Source: Actinomycetota bacterium (GTDB lineage: Bacteria; Actinomycetota; Actinomycetes; Actinomycetales; Microbacteriaceae). From it: DNA of 12,037 nt. The stretch lies in NCBI GenBank assembly GCA_009703635.1, contig WLFS01000007.1:1-12037 (forward strand), in the 5' to 3' direction. Below the pieces are notes generated by a model. The model saw only the letters and a program-made list of their open reading frames with translations, was not told where the DNA came from and searched no databases. Of the stretch, positions 7,000-12,037 are shown piece after piece (within the stretch, counting starts at the first letter, position 1; each line of letters opens with the position of its first letter). The translations under genes and the position numbers were made by a program.

Positions 7000-7573
7000 C
7001 ACTCATCTGGGGTTGCTTCGTCACGGTCAAACAGATTGGAACATTAACTTTCTGTTGCAGGGTGTCACCGACATCCCAATGAATCAAACCGGGATTGAGC
7101 AGGTAAAACTTGCAGCTCAGGCGATAAGGGCCGAAGACTGGGACGTGATTCTTACCTCTCCCCTTTCTAGAGCTAGACAAACCGCTGAGATTATTGCCAG
7201 CCAGCATGGCTATACCGAAATCATCGAACAGGAGTTGCTGATTGAACGTTCCTTCGGAGAAGCCGAAGGACTTTCCCACGAGCAATGGAGAGCAAAATAC
7301 TCAAACTTAGATGTCTTACCCGGCGGAGAAAGTAGAACTCAATTAGAGGAGCGATCAATGCTGGTACTAGAAACTATCTCGCAAGAGCTCGCTGGGAAAC
7401 GAGTACTAGCCATCTCCCACGGCGCATTGATTCGGGCTTTGATTGCAATTGCTAGCAACAATGAGCTGCCCAGGGACGGAGAAAGACTCGGCAATGCATC
7501 ACTTAATGTTGTGAAACATAGCGACAACTCTTGGCAAGTTGTCAACTACTCACTTGAGCCCTTGGTTCCCTAG
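6992..7573 (+). CDS. Histidine phosphatase family protein (phosphoglycerate mutase-like)
   Basis: A 193-residue member of the histidine phosphatase (branch 1, PGAM-like) superfamily, which works through a phosphohistidine. The catalytic LRHGQTDWN motif spans 9-17 with H11. TSPLSRARQTA at 55-65 supplies the phosphate-pocket Arg, and the second catalytic His is H143 in SHG. E85 and E90 in the LIERSFGEAEG segment fit the acid position. The length suits small phosphatases of the CobC/GpmB/PhoE group. The true substrate is unknown, and it need not be a glycolytic mutase. The TTG start overlaps the end of the sirtuin by eight bases and has a strong GAGGAG site at the correct distance. The TAG stop shares the palindrome CTAG with the convergent glycosyltransferase stop. 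Confidence 0.93.
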   Translation: MTNTHLGLLRHGQTDWNINFLLQGVTDIPMNQTGIEQVKLAAQAIRAEDWDVILTSPLSRARQTAEIIASQHGYTEIIEQELLIERSFGEAEGLSHEQWRAKYSNLDVLPGGESRTQLEERSMLVLETISQELAGKRVLAISHGALIRALIAIASNNELPRDGERLGNASLNVVKHSDNSWQVVNYSLEPLVP

Positions 7574-8649
7574 AGCTTTCTAAGAATCTCGAGCAGTCGC
7601 GTAGCAGATTGACTCCAATCAAAGCTACTTCCTCGCGCGTTTGACCTAGAACTTGCATCAATCCAGTTTCCAGTTTCTTCTAACTCTTGCACTTGCCTAG
7701 CAAAGTTCTCTGGGCTGGTTGCATCAAAGTAGAGTGCGGCATCTTGGGCAACTTCCCGAAAAATTGGAATGTCGGATAGAACCAGTGGCAAACCATGCTT
7801 CATGGCTTCAACTAGTGGAATTCCGAACCCTTCATCCTTAGAAGCTGACACTAAAGCGAATGCTCTAGATAATGCAGTTGCATATTCCAAATCAGTGACC
7901 CCGTTTTTGAATGTGACTCTACTTGCGGCACCGCCGGCCAAAGACCGAAGCGTTGCCTGGCGCTGGCTCGTAATCTTGCTCAGAAGAACCAGTTCATACT
8001 CCGGCAAAAACTTCATAGCTTGAACCAAGACTTCGACATTTTTGTACTCCATGAAACTACCCATGTAAACGAGCGTGTTTCTGGAACCCTGCAAAGTAGG
8101 TCCATCAATGCCACTTGCTTGTGAAAGTGACTCTGGCGCGTTGTAGATAACATGCACTGCTTTGTTCGTCAGTCTGTTCTTCTCGATCAGATTCTTACTG
8201 GTTTCTGAAACAGTCACCACGGCATCTGCTCGGTTGAGAAGCAACCGAACAGGAGTGAATCCCAAGTGATACAACCTCCAGGCAATCCGCACCGGCAATG
8301 GCAGAAAAGTTGGGGCTTTTGGGTGGGAGTAGTAGATCAAATCGTGCAGGGTTAGAACGAGTTTGTATCTTCTTCCAAGAGACCCCATGGTCTGCATTGG
8401 AGAAAAAACGTGTGTGGCTCCATGTCTGTTTAGTTTTCGAGCAAGACCCAATTCAGCCAAAGGATTAGTCGGATTATTGCCGATAACGTACTTGGTATCG
8501 ACAGGGAGCCAATTCAGTACTCGTTTATCGCTGATGAGGGCTGTGATGGCTGTTTGCTTGGCCAATGCTGTAAAAAGTTCAGTTGAGAACCGAGAGATTC
8601 CATCGTGATGATCGTTTCGAATAAAACGACAATCGAAGATCAATTTCAT
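7570..8649 (-). CDS. Family 4 glycosyltransferase (GT-B fold)
   Basis: A 359-residue retaining glycosyltransferase with the GT-B two-domain layout. The N-terminal acceptor domain includes DGISRFSTEL at 16-25 and VLTLHDLIYYSHP at 98-110. The linker region carries ADAVVTVSETSK at 141-152. The C-terminal donor domain has YMGSFMEYKN at 195-204, where the donor phosphate is held, and the Ex7E motif EGFGIPLVE at 273-281. HDLIY with a nearby SPMQTMG resembles mannosyl- and rhamnosyl-type enzymes, but donor and acceptor cannot be assigned. No membrane segment is predicted, so it acts in the cytoplasm or at the inner membrane face, perhaps in glycolipid or envelope polysaccharide synthesis. Its ATG overlaps the upstream alpha/beta hydrolase stop as ATGA, so the two are one unit. 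Confidence 0.93.
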   Translation of the reverse strand: MKLIFDCRFIRNDHHDGISRFSTELFTALAKQTAITALISDKRVLNWLPVDTKYVIGNNPTNPLAELGLARKLNRHGATHVFSPMQTMGSLGRRYKLVLTLHDLIYYSHPKAPTFLPLPVRIAWRLYHLGFTPVRLLLNRADAVVTVSETSKNLIEKNRLTNKAVHVIYNAPESLSQASGIDGPTLQGSRNTLVYMGSFMEYKNVEVLVQAMKFLPEYELVLLSKITSQRQATLRSLAGGAASRVTFKNGVTDLEYATALSRAFALVSASKDEGFGIPLVEAMKHGLPLVLSDIPIFREVAQDAALYFDATSPENFARQVQELEETGNWIDASSRSNARGSSFDWSQSATRLLEILRKL

Positions 8650-9530
8650 GGCTGAGAATCCAAGAATTCAGTGATAAAGCTAGCCGCTTGATCCGGCGCT
8701 TCGTAATGGACTAGATGGCCAACTCCTTGAATCTCTCTATAAGTCGAATACGCATACTGTTTGCTCACTCGCCGCTGAGTGTCGATGTCCGTTATATCAT
8801 CTAGGTTTGCAGCCACCACAAGAACAGGTGCGGAAATCTGCGGTGCGAGTTTTGAAAGATCCGTAGAAATTGATGCTTCATAACCTTCTGTTGCAACTTC
8901 AACCGAGGCGAAGTCGCTAAAGTTCGACAGGTGTTGATTGTGAATCCACCGACGCAGACTTCTTTGTTTTGTCTTTGCCATGACCACACTCATAACCATC
9001 ACGGCGATCTTGCTTCGAAGAAGCCACTGGCCGATGGTCTTAGGCAGCGCTGACGCTACTGAATAGTAGAGCTTGGTTAGGTTTGTAAGTGCAGCTCGTG
9101 GTCCCTCGAGTGCCGGTGACGACACTGGGTTGATAAGTGAAACTGAGCGTGGTGAATGCTGCGTGGCATAAAAGCCCACAACCAGTGAACCAAAGCTGTG
9201 GCCCATTAGATGCGCTTTACTCTGAAGATGAAGTGCGCCCAGAAACTGGTGTAGCCAATCTGAGTAAGCCTGAATCGAATGAGTTGTTCTCATTGGTTTG
9301 GATTCACCGAATCCGGGTAAATCAGGAACAATCACTCGGAACTTCGTGAGTCCACCTGCGATAGCTTGAAGCCCACGATGATTGCCCCTATAGCCATGGA
9401 TCATCACCAGAGTCTTATCTGAAAATCCGGTCGACGGATACTCGTAGTAAACGCAAATGTTGCCATCAATCTCAGCTGTATGACGAACTGCTCTTGATTC
9501 GGCTGCTTGATAAAGGTCTTGGGGAGGCAC
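8646..9530 (-). CDS. Alpha/beta-fold hydrolase
   Basis: A 294-residue serine-type hydrolase of the alpha/beta fold. The oxyanion-hole HGYRG lies at 45-49 and the strand-turn PDLPGFGES at 69-77. The nucleophile elbow is GHSFG at 110-114 with S112. The acid is probably D245 or D248 in LDDITD, and the catalytic His is H272 in GVGHLVHYE. A helical cap occupies about 135-225 and contains a hydrophobic stretch near 172-185, so loose membrane or lipid contact is conceivable. The substrate is unknown; esters, lactones or lipids are usual. The GTG start at 9530-9528 follows a TAGACT -10 by six bases. Overlap with the glycosyltransferase gene suggests a shared pathway, possibly acylated sugar or glycolipid metabolism, but this is inference. 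Confidence 0.9.
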   Translation of the reverse strand: MPPQDLYQAAESRAVRHTAEIDGNICVYYEYPSTGFSDKTLVMIHGYRGNHRGLQAIAGGLTKFRVIVPDLPGFGESKPMRTTHSIQAYSDWLHQFLGALHLQSKAHLMGHSFGSLVVGFYATQHSPRSVSLINPVSSPALEGPRAALTNLTKLYYSVASALPKTIGQWLLRSKIAVMVMSVVMAKTKQRSLRRWIHNQHLSNFSDFASVEVATEGYEASISTDLSKLAPQISAPVLVVAANLDDITDIDTQRRVSKQYAYSTYREIQGVGHLVHYEAPDQAASFITEFLDSQP

Positions 9531-9536
9531 AATGCA

Positions 9537-9542
9537 AGTCTA
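9537..9542 (-). promoter_or_regulatory. -10 hexamer TAGACT for the hydrolase-glycosyltransferase unit
   Basis: TAGACT on the minus strand, then six bases (TGCATT), then the GTG start of the hydrolase. A leaderless transcript is expected. There is no Shine-Dalgarno sequence in the short space available. Confidence 0.55.
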
Positions 9543-9567
9543 GATTGGATGTTTTCAACACCGACCC

Positions 9568-9578
9568 AGCCTCAGGCT
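9568..9578. repeat. Inverted repeat AGCCT-C-AGGCT between divergent genes
   Basis: A perfect five-base inverted repeat around one base in the 80-base gap between the hydrolase and exonuclease genes. It lies about 20 bases upstream of the exonuclease -10. It could be an operator, but one short palindrome can arise by chance. Confidence 0.25.
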
Positions 9579-9598
9579 CGAATAACACTTGACTGGCC

Positions 9599-9604
9599 TA
9601 GTCT
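9599..9604 (+). promoter_or_regulatory. -10 hexamer TAGTCT for the DEDDh exonuclease
   Basis: TAGTCT followed by six bases and GTG at 9611. The spacing matches the other leaderless starts in the window and favours GTG 9611 over the in-frame TTG two codons upstream. Confidence 0.5.
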
Positions 9605-9610
9605 TTGAGT

Positions 9611-10333
9611 GTGACTGACCAGATGATGTTTGATTTTGTTGACCGCCCAGAGTGGTCAAAGGCCATGGCTGTGTTTGATCTAGAAACCACGGGGCTCGAT
9701 CTTCGCGAGGCGCGAATCGTGACTGCCTGCGCGGTCGAAATCGATCAGGACGGCAACATTGCCGGTGCAAACAAGGAATGGCTCGCCGACCCTGGAATTG
9801 AGATTCCAGTTGCTGCCTCGAACGTTCATGGTGTGACTACAGAGATTGCAAAAGCCAATGGCAGACCTGCAAAAGAAGTAGTCGAAGAGCTACTAGAAAC
9901 CTTGCGTGGTTTTCTTGCCAGAGGACTGCCTGTAGTTGCCTTCAATGCTCCTTACGATTTCACTATCTTGCATTACGAGGCCCTGCGGCACTCTCTAGAA
10001 CCAATCATTGACCCTAGGCCAGTCATTGACCCAATGGTGATGGATAAATACGTTGATACCTACCGATCCGGTAAGCGAACTCTGGAGGTTGCATCAAAGA
10101 TTTATGGCGTCGCACTTGAGGATGCTCACAATGCAACCGCGGATGCTGTAGCAGCAGGGCGGGTCGCTCAAGCAATAGCCATAAAGTATGCGGAGAAATT
10201 GCCCGCTGATTTAGATTCTTTGCACAATTCCCAAATTGAATGGAGTGCTAACCAGGACGCCTCTTACGAGAAGTTCAGAAGAGGAACTACACCTGAATTC
10301 ACGATCCAGCGAGGCTGGCCGCTGAAGCTCTAA
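9611..10333 (+). CDS. DEDDh 3'-5' exonuclease (DnaQ/epsilon-like, stand-alone)
   Basis: A 240-residue exonuclease of the DnaQ superfamily, using two metal ions to remove 3' nucleotides from DNA or RNA. ExoI is [10 protein letters not shown] at 21-30 with D23 and E25. ExoII is [10 protein letters not shown] at about 114-123. ExoIII is [12 protein letters not shown] at about 174-185, with the His of the DEDDh type followed four residues later by the final Asp. It has no polymerase, helicase or endonuclease domain, and the roughly 50-residue C-terminal tail ends in RGWPLKL. It may act in repair, mismatch processing or RNA trimming; a replicative proofreading role is not shown. I prefer GTG 9611 because it lies six bases after TAGTCT; a TTG at 9605 would add two residues. 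The stop overlaps that of the convergent rpmE2 by four bases. Confidence 0.92.
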   Translation: MTDQMMFDFVDRPEWSKAMAVFDLETTGLDLREARIVTACAVEIDQDGNIAGANKEWLADPGIEIPVAASNVHGVTTEIAKANGRPAKEVVEELLETLRGFLARGLPVVAFNAPYDFTILHYEALRHSLEPIIDPRPVIDPMVMDKYVDTYRSGKRTLEVASKIYGVALEDAHNATADAVAAGRVAQAIAIKYAEKLPADLDSLHNSQIEWSANQDASYEKFRRGTTPEFTIQRGWPLKL

Positions 10334-10581
10334 GCGCCGAAGTTTTTGTAGCGAGCGTTAAAGCGCTCTACACGTCCGGCAGCATCCATGATTCTCTGCT
10401 TACCTGTGTAGAAAGGGTGAGACGCGGAAGAGATTTCCACATCGAATACTGGGTATTCCTGTCCGTCTTCCCACTTAACAGTCTTGGTGCTTGAAAGAGT
10501 AGAACGAGTTAGAAAGCTCTCACCGGAAGCAAGGTCGCGGAAAACAACTGCTTGGTAAATTGGGTGAATTTCTGACTTCAT
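10330..10581 (-). CDS. rpmE2: 50S ribosomal protein L31 type B
   Basis: An 83-residue L31, a late-assembling 50S protein that bridges to the 30S head. It begins [16 protein letters not shown] and contains the type B signature [12 protein letters not shown] at about 52-63. It has no cysteine, so the zinc-binding CxxC form is absent; this is the C-minus paralogue type that many bacteria use under zinc shortage and some Microbacteriaceae may use constitutively. I see no Zur-like palindrome upstream, which favours constitutive use. The ATG at 10581 has only a weak AGAAAG ribosome binding site but a clear TATAGT -10 about 54 bases upstream, giving a real 5' leader. The TAG stop overlaps the exonuclease TAA. 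Confidence 0.96.
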   Translation of the reverse strand: MKSEIHPIYQAVVFRDLASGESFLTRSTLSSTKTVKWEDGQEYPVFDVEISSASHPFYTGKQRIMDAAGRVERFNARYKNFGA

Positions 10582-10591
10582 GTTCGATTAC

Positions 10592-10601
10592 TTTCTAGAA
10601 A
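10592..10601. repeat. Palindrome TTTCTAGAAA in the rpmE2 leader
   Basis: A perfect ten-base palindrome that ends 10 bases before the rpmE2 ATG and contains the AGAAA part of the likely ribosome binding site. Protein binding or simple chance are both possible, and as RNA it forms only a very short stem. Confidence 0.2.
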
Positions 10602-10634
10602 TTGGCTTTTGGTGCCTGTTTCGGCAACTTCCCT

Positions 10635-10640
10635 ACTATA
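10635..10640 (-). promoter_or_regulatory. -10 hexamer TATAGT for rpmE2
   Basis: TATAGT on the minus strand, the closest match to the consensus TATAAT among the promoter elements listed here. Start of transcription near 10628 would leave a leader of about 47 bases with a small UGCC/GGCA hairpin. The -35 region is poor. Confidence 0.55.
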
Positions 10641-10668
10641 CCAGAGCGGAAACCCAGAAAACTAGGGC

Positions 10669-11454
10669 TTAGTTCTTGGCTCTGACCCTGAATCTGTCGC
10701 CATCTTTGGAAACTTCCAGCCCAAAGCCGAAAGCGCCTGAGATCTTCTCAGTGGTGAGGGTGCTGTCTATTTCCCCAGCTGCGTAAACCTGTCCCCTGGA
10801 CAGTATCAGGGCATGGGTGAAGCCCTTAGGGATTTCTTCAATGTGATGGGTGACCATGATGATCGCTGGAGCGCTTGGAGCAGAGGCATAGTTTCCAAGG
10901 ACCGAAATGGTGTGCTCTCGGGCTGCCATGTCCAAACTTGCAACTGGTTCATCAAGAAGCAAAATCTCGGGATCGGGCATAACAGATCTGGCTATTTGAG
11001 CCCTCTTTCGCTCACCGTCACTCAAAGTACCGAAAGGGCGATCGGCGAGTTCGTCAAGTTGCCATTCAGCTAAAACGCGTCTTGCCCGACGCTCATCGAC
11101 ATCGTCGTATTTTTCATTCCAGCGTCCTGTTATTCCATAACTTGCCGTCATCACGGCATCCAAGACAGTTTCTGAATTTGGGATGTGGACGCTCATGGCA
11201 TTGGAGGCAAATCCGATGCGGGTGCGAAGCTCGAAGACGTTGACTTCACCAAGTGTTGAACCGAGCAGCTTGGCTGTGCCTGTTGAGGGGTGAATCTGAG
11301 AGGCCGCGACTCTAAGCAGAGTCGTCTTACCAGCGCCATTTGGCCCAACAATCACCCAACGCTGATTGGACTGAACCTGCCAGTCAACGTTGTTGAGTAT
11401 GGGCCTTTGGTCCCTGAGGACAGTGACATTGTTGAAATCAAGAACGAGGCTCAT
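10669..11454 (-). CDS. ABC-type ATPase, ModF-like (COG1119 type), without a permease
   Basis: A 261-residue single nucleotide-binding domain. Walker A GPNGAGKT lies at 37-44, the signature LSDGERKR at 144-151, Walker B ILLLDEP at 164-170, the D-loop SLD at 173-175, and the switch His at 203/204. The usual Q-loop Gln is not seen: the segment reads IGFASNAMS at 80-88. This and the LS(E/D)GERKR signature are familiar from the actinobacterial proteins encoded next to serB, such as the one beside serB2 in Mycobacterium tuberculosis, recalled from memory. No membrane partner is adjacent, so whether it drives transport or acts as a soluble ATPase is open. The ATG at 11454 follows TAGGCT by six bases. 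It is divergent from serB. Confidence 0.92.
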   Translation of the reverse strand: MSLVLDFNNVTVLRDQRPILNNVDWQVQSNQRWVIVGPNGAGKTTLLRVAASQIHPSTGTAKLLGSTLGEVNVFELRTRIGFASNAMSVHIPNSETVLDAVMTASYGITGRWNEKYDDVDERRARRVLAEWQLDELADRPFGTLSDGERKRAQIARSVMPDPEILLLDEPVASLDMAAREHTISVLGNYASAPSAPAIIMVTHHIEEIPKGFTHALILSRGQVYAAGEIDSTLTTEKISGAFGFGLEVSKDGDRFRVRAKN

Positions 11455-11460
11455 GTTTCG

Positions 11461-11466
11461 AGCCTA
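11461..11466 (-). promoter_or_regulatory. -10 hexamer TAGGCT for the ABC ATPase gene
   Basis: TAGGCT on the minus strand, six bases before the ATG at 11454, in line with a leaderless mRNA. Confidence 0.5.
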
Positions 11467-11476
11467 GAGGATTCGG

Positions 11477-11486
11477 GCAAGCTTGC
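11477..11486. repeat. Palindrome GCAAGCTTGC upstream of the ABC gene
   Basis: A perfect ten-base palindrome centred about 18 bases upstream of the ABC -10 element, where a repressor or activator could bind. No related copy was noticed elsewhere in the window. Confidence 0.25.
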
Positions 11487-11610
11487 TTTGGTAGAGCGCT
11501 ATAGTTTCGCGGAGGATTTCTCGCTCTGGTCTTATGCACCTGAGAAATACTGCTTCTGTTAAAGGGCTTGCATAGCTGCCGTCAAGCCACGGTGATTGAT
11601 GGATTTGCTC

Positions 11611-11616
11611 TAACAT
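11611..11616 (+). promoter_or_regulatory. -10 hexamer TAACAT for the serB leader ORF
   Basis: TAACAT is followed by seven bases and the ATG at 11624. By the same spacing rule as other genes here, transcription would start at that ATG and not at the serB start 35 bases further on. Confidence 0.45.
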
Positions 11617-11623
11617 CGTGGTT

Positions 11624-11662
11624 ATGAAAGCTCTTCGAATCCTAGTGATGGTCACGTCTTGA
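11624..11662 (+). CDS. Possible 12-codon leader peptide overlapping the serB start
   Basis: ATG to TGA encoding MKALRILVMVTS. The ATG lies seven bases after TAACAT, so it is placed as a leaderless start. The stop TGA (11660-11662) overlaps the proposed serB TTG (11659-11661) in the sequence TTGA, which would let terminating ribosomes restart on serB. No run of serine or other amino-acid codons is present, so classic attenuation is not suggested. It could instead be the remnant of an N-terminal extension joined to serB by a one-base shift. Confidence 0.4.
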   Translation: MKALRILVMVTS

Positions 11663-12037
11663 GCATTTTGGTGGTTATGGATGTTGACTCAACACTTATC
11701 CAACAAGAAGTCATCGAACTATTGGCCGATTATGCCGGCGTGATGCCAGAAGTAAAAACCATCACCGAGCAAGCCATGTCTGGAGAATTGGATTTCAAGC
11801 AGTCTCTTGAAAGAAGAGTTGGTCTTCTTGAAGGGCTGTCCGATGAGATCTTTCAATGGTTGAAGCCGCAGGTTGAACTAACTCCAGGAGTTCAAGAGCT
11901 TATTAATGCAGTCCACGGTCTGGGCGGGAAGATTGGGGCAGTAAGCGGAGGATTTAGTCAAGTTCTAGAACCGCTCGCTAATGAAATTGGTTTGGATTAC
12001 TGGATGGCAAACAGCCTCGAAGTTTTGGATGGAAAAC
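11659..12037 (+). CDS. serB: Phosphoserine phosphatase SerB, 3' end outside window
   Basis: The enzyme removes phosphate from O-phospho-L-serine, the last step of serine synthesis, in the cytoplasm. 126 codons are present. HAD motif I MDVDSTL spans 7-13, with nucleophile D8 and acid D10; VIELLADYAG follows at about 18-27. Motif II is VSGGFSQVL at about 97-105, as in SerB. The NSLEVLDGK segment at the window end matches the family's NxLxxxDG stretch. Motif III and the second Asp cluster lie beyond the edge. The N terminus is short, with no ACT domain of the kind in mycobacterial SerB2. I chose TTG 11659, which gives seven residues before the nucleophile; TTG 11668 or GTG 11671 would give four or three. 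No Shine-Dalgarno sequence is obvious, so coupling to the leader ORF is plausible. Confidence 0.92.
   Translation, partial: MSILVVMDVDSTLIQQEVIELLADYAGVMPEVKTITEQAMSGELDFKQSLERRVGLLEGLSDEIFQWLKPQVELTPGVQELINAVHGLGGKIGAVSGGFSQVLEPLANEIGLDYWMANSLEVLDGK

Larger units (their letters stand above)
11455..11610. other. Intergenic region between the ABC gene and the serB promoter
   Basis: About 155 bases, long for this window. It holds the ABC -10 element, the palindrome GCAAGCTTGC, a plus-strand TATAGT at 11500-11505 without a good -35, the distant inverted repeat AGAGCG/CGCTCT (11493-11498 with 11522-11527) and GGCTTG/CAAGCC around 11566-11589. A minus-strand reading frame of up to 63 codons crosses it (ending 11464), but it has no start signal I trust. 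Confidence 0.4.

Noticed and set aside
10582..10668. Zur operator upstream of rpmE2
   Set aside because: No A/T-rich palindrome of the Zur type is visible. The only palindrome, TTTCTAGAAA, does not match the known pattern.
11464..11655. A 63-codon minus-strand open frame between the ABC gene and serB
   Set aside because: Its GTG start lies inside the serB leader ORF, no ribosome binding site or TAnnnT element fits either the GTG or the inner ATG at 11616, and its stop falls on the ABC -10 element. Not listed as a gene, only flagged as an open question.
1..12037. CRISPR array, insertion sequence, prophage or integrase
   Set aside because: No regularly spaced direct repeats, transposase or phage-like frames, or terminal inverted repeats were seen in reading both strands.

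Overview
The window reads as a compact chromosomal segment of a small-genome actinobacterium, most likely a Microbacteriaceae member of the freshwater Luna type (Rhodoluna/Aquiluna-like). That assignment is inference. It rests on roughly balanced base composition, actinobacterial versions of TrmI, PAC2, MgtE and the ABC ATPase next to serB, frequent GTG/TTG starts, and genes that abut or overlap. I see no insertion sequence, phage gene, CRISPR array or rRNA. The content is housekeeping, and no obvious new multi-gene system stands out. The unusual signal is in how the genes are started and ended.

Layout, left to right. (1) 1-1483, minus: a HAD hydrolase followed by trmI (tRNA m1A58 methyltransferase, 3' end outside the window), joined by a GTGA overlap. 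(2) 1569-2420, plus: a PAC2-family protein, convergent with (3) 2417-3456, minus: a 69-residue acidic protein and uppP (undecaprenyl-diphosphatase) as a two-gene unit. (4) 3552-3634, plus: tRNA-Leu(GAG). (5) 3656-6121, minus: a solitary D12-class adenine methyltransferase followed by the magnesium channel gene mgtE. (6) 6151-7573, plus: a sirtuin overlapping a histidine phosphatase. (7) 7570-9530, minus: an alpha/beta hydrolase overlapping a GT4 glycosyltransferase. (8) 9611-10333, plus: a DEDDh exonuclease. (9) 10330-10581, minus: type B ribosomal protein L31. (10) 10669-11454, minus: a ModF-like ABC ATPase. (11) 11659-12037, plus: serB (phosphoserine phosphatase, cut by the window end), preceded by a possible 12-codon leader ORF.

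Three patterns recur. Many first genes of transcription units have a TAGnCT-like -10 hexamer only 6-9 nt before the start codon and no Shine-Dalgarno sequence, as expected for leaderless mRNAs. Downstream genes use stop-start overlaps. All three convergent protein-gene pairs overlap by exactly four bases at their stop codons, which leaves no room for intrinsic terminators. Together these describe strong streamlining. Functionally the genes serve translation and tRNA modification (trmI, tRNA-Leu, L31), the cell envelope (uppP, possibly the glycosyltransferase), ion homeostasis (mgtE), NAD-dependent protein modification (sirtuin), nucleic-acid methylation and trimming (methylase, exonuclease) and serine synthesis (serB).
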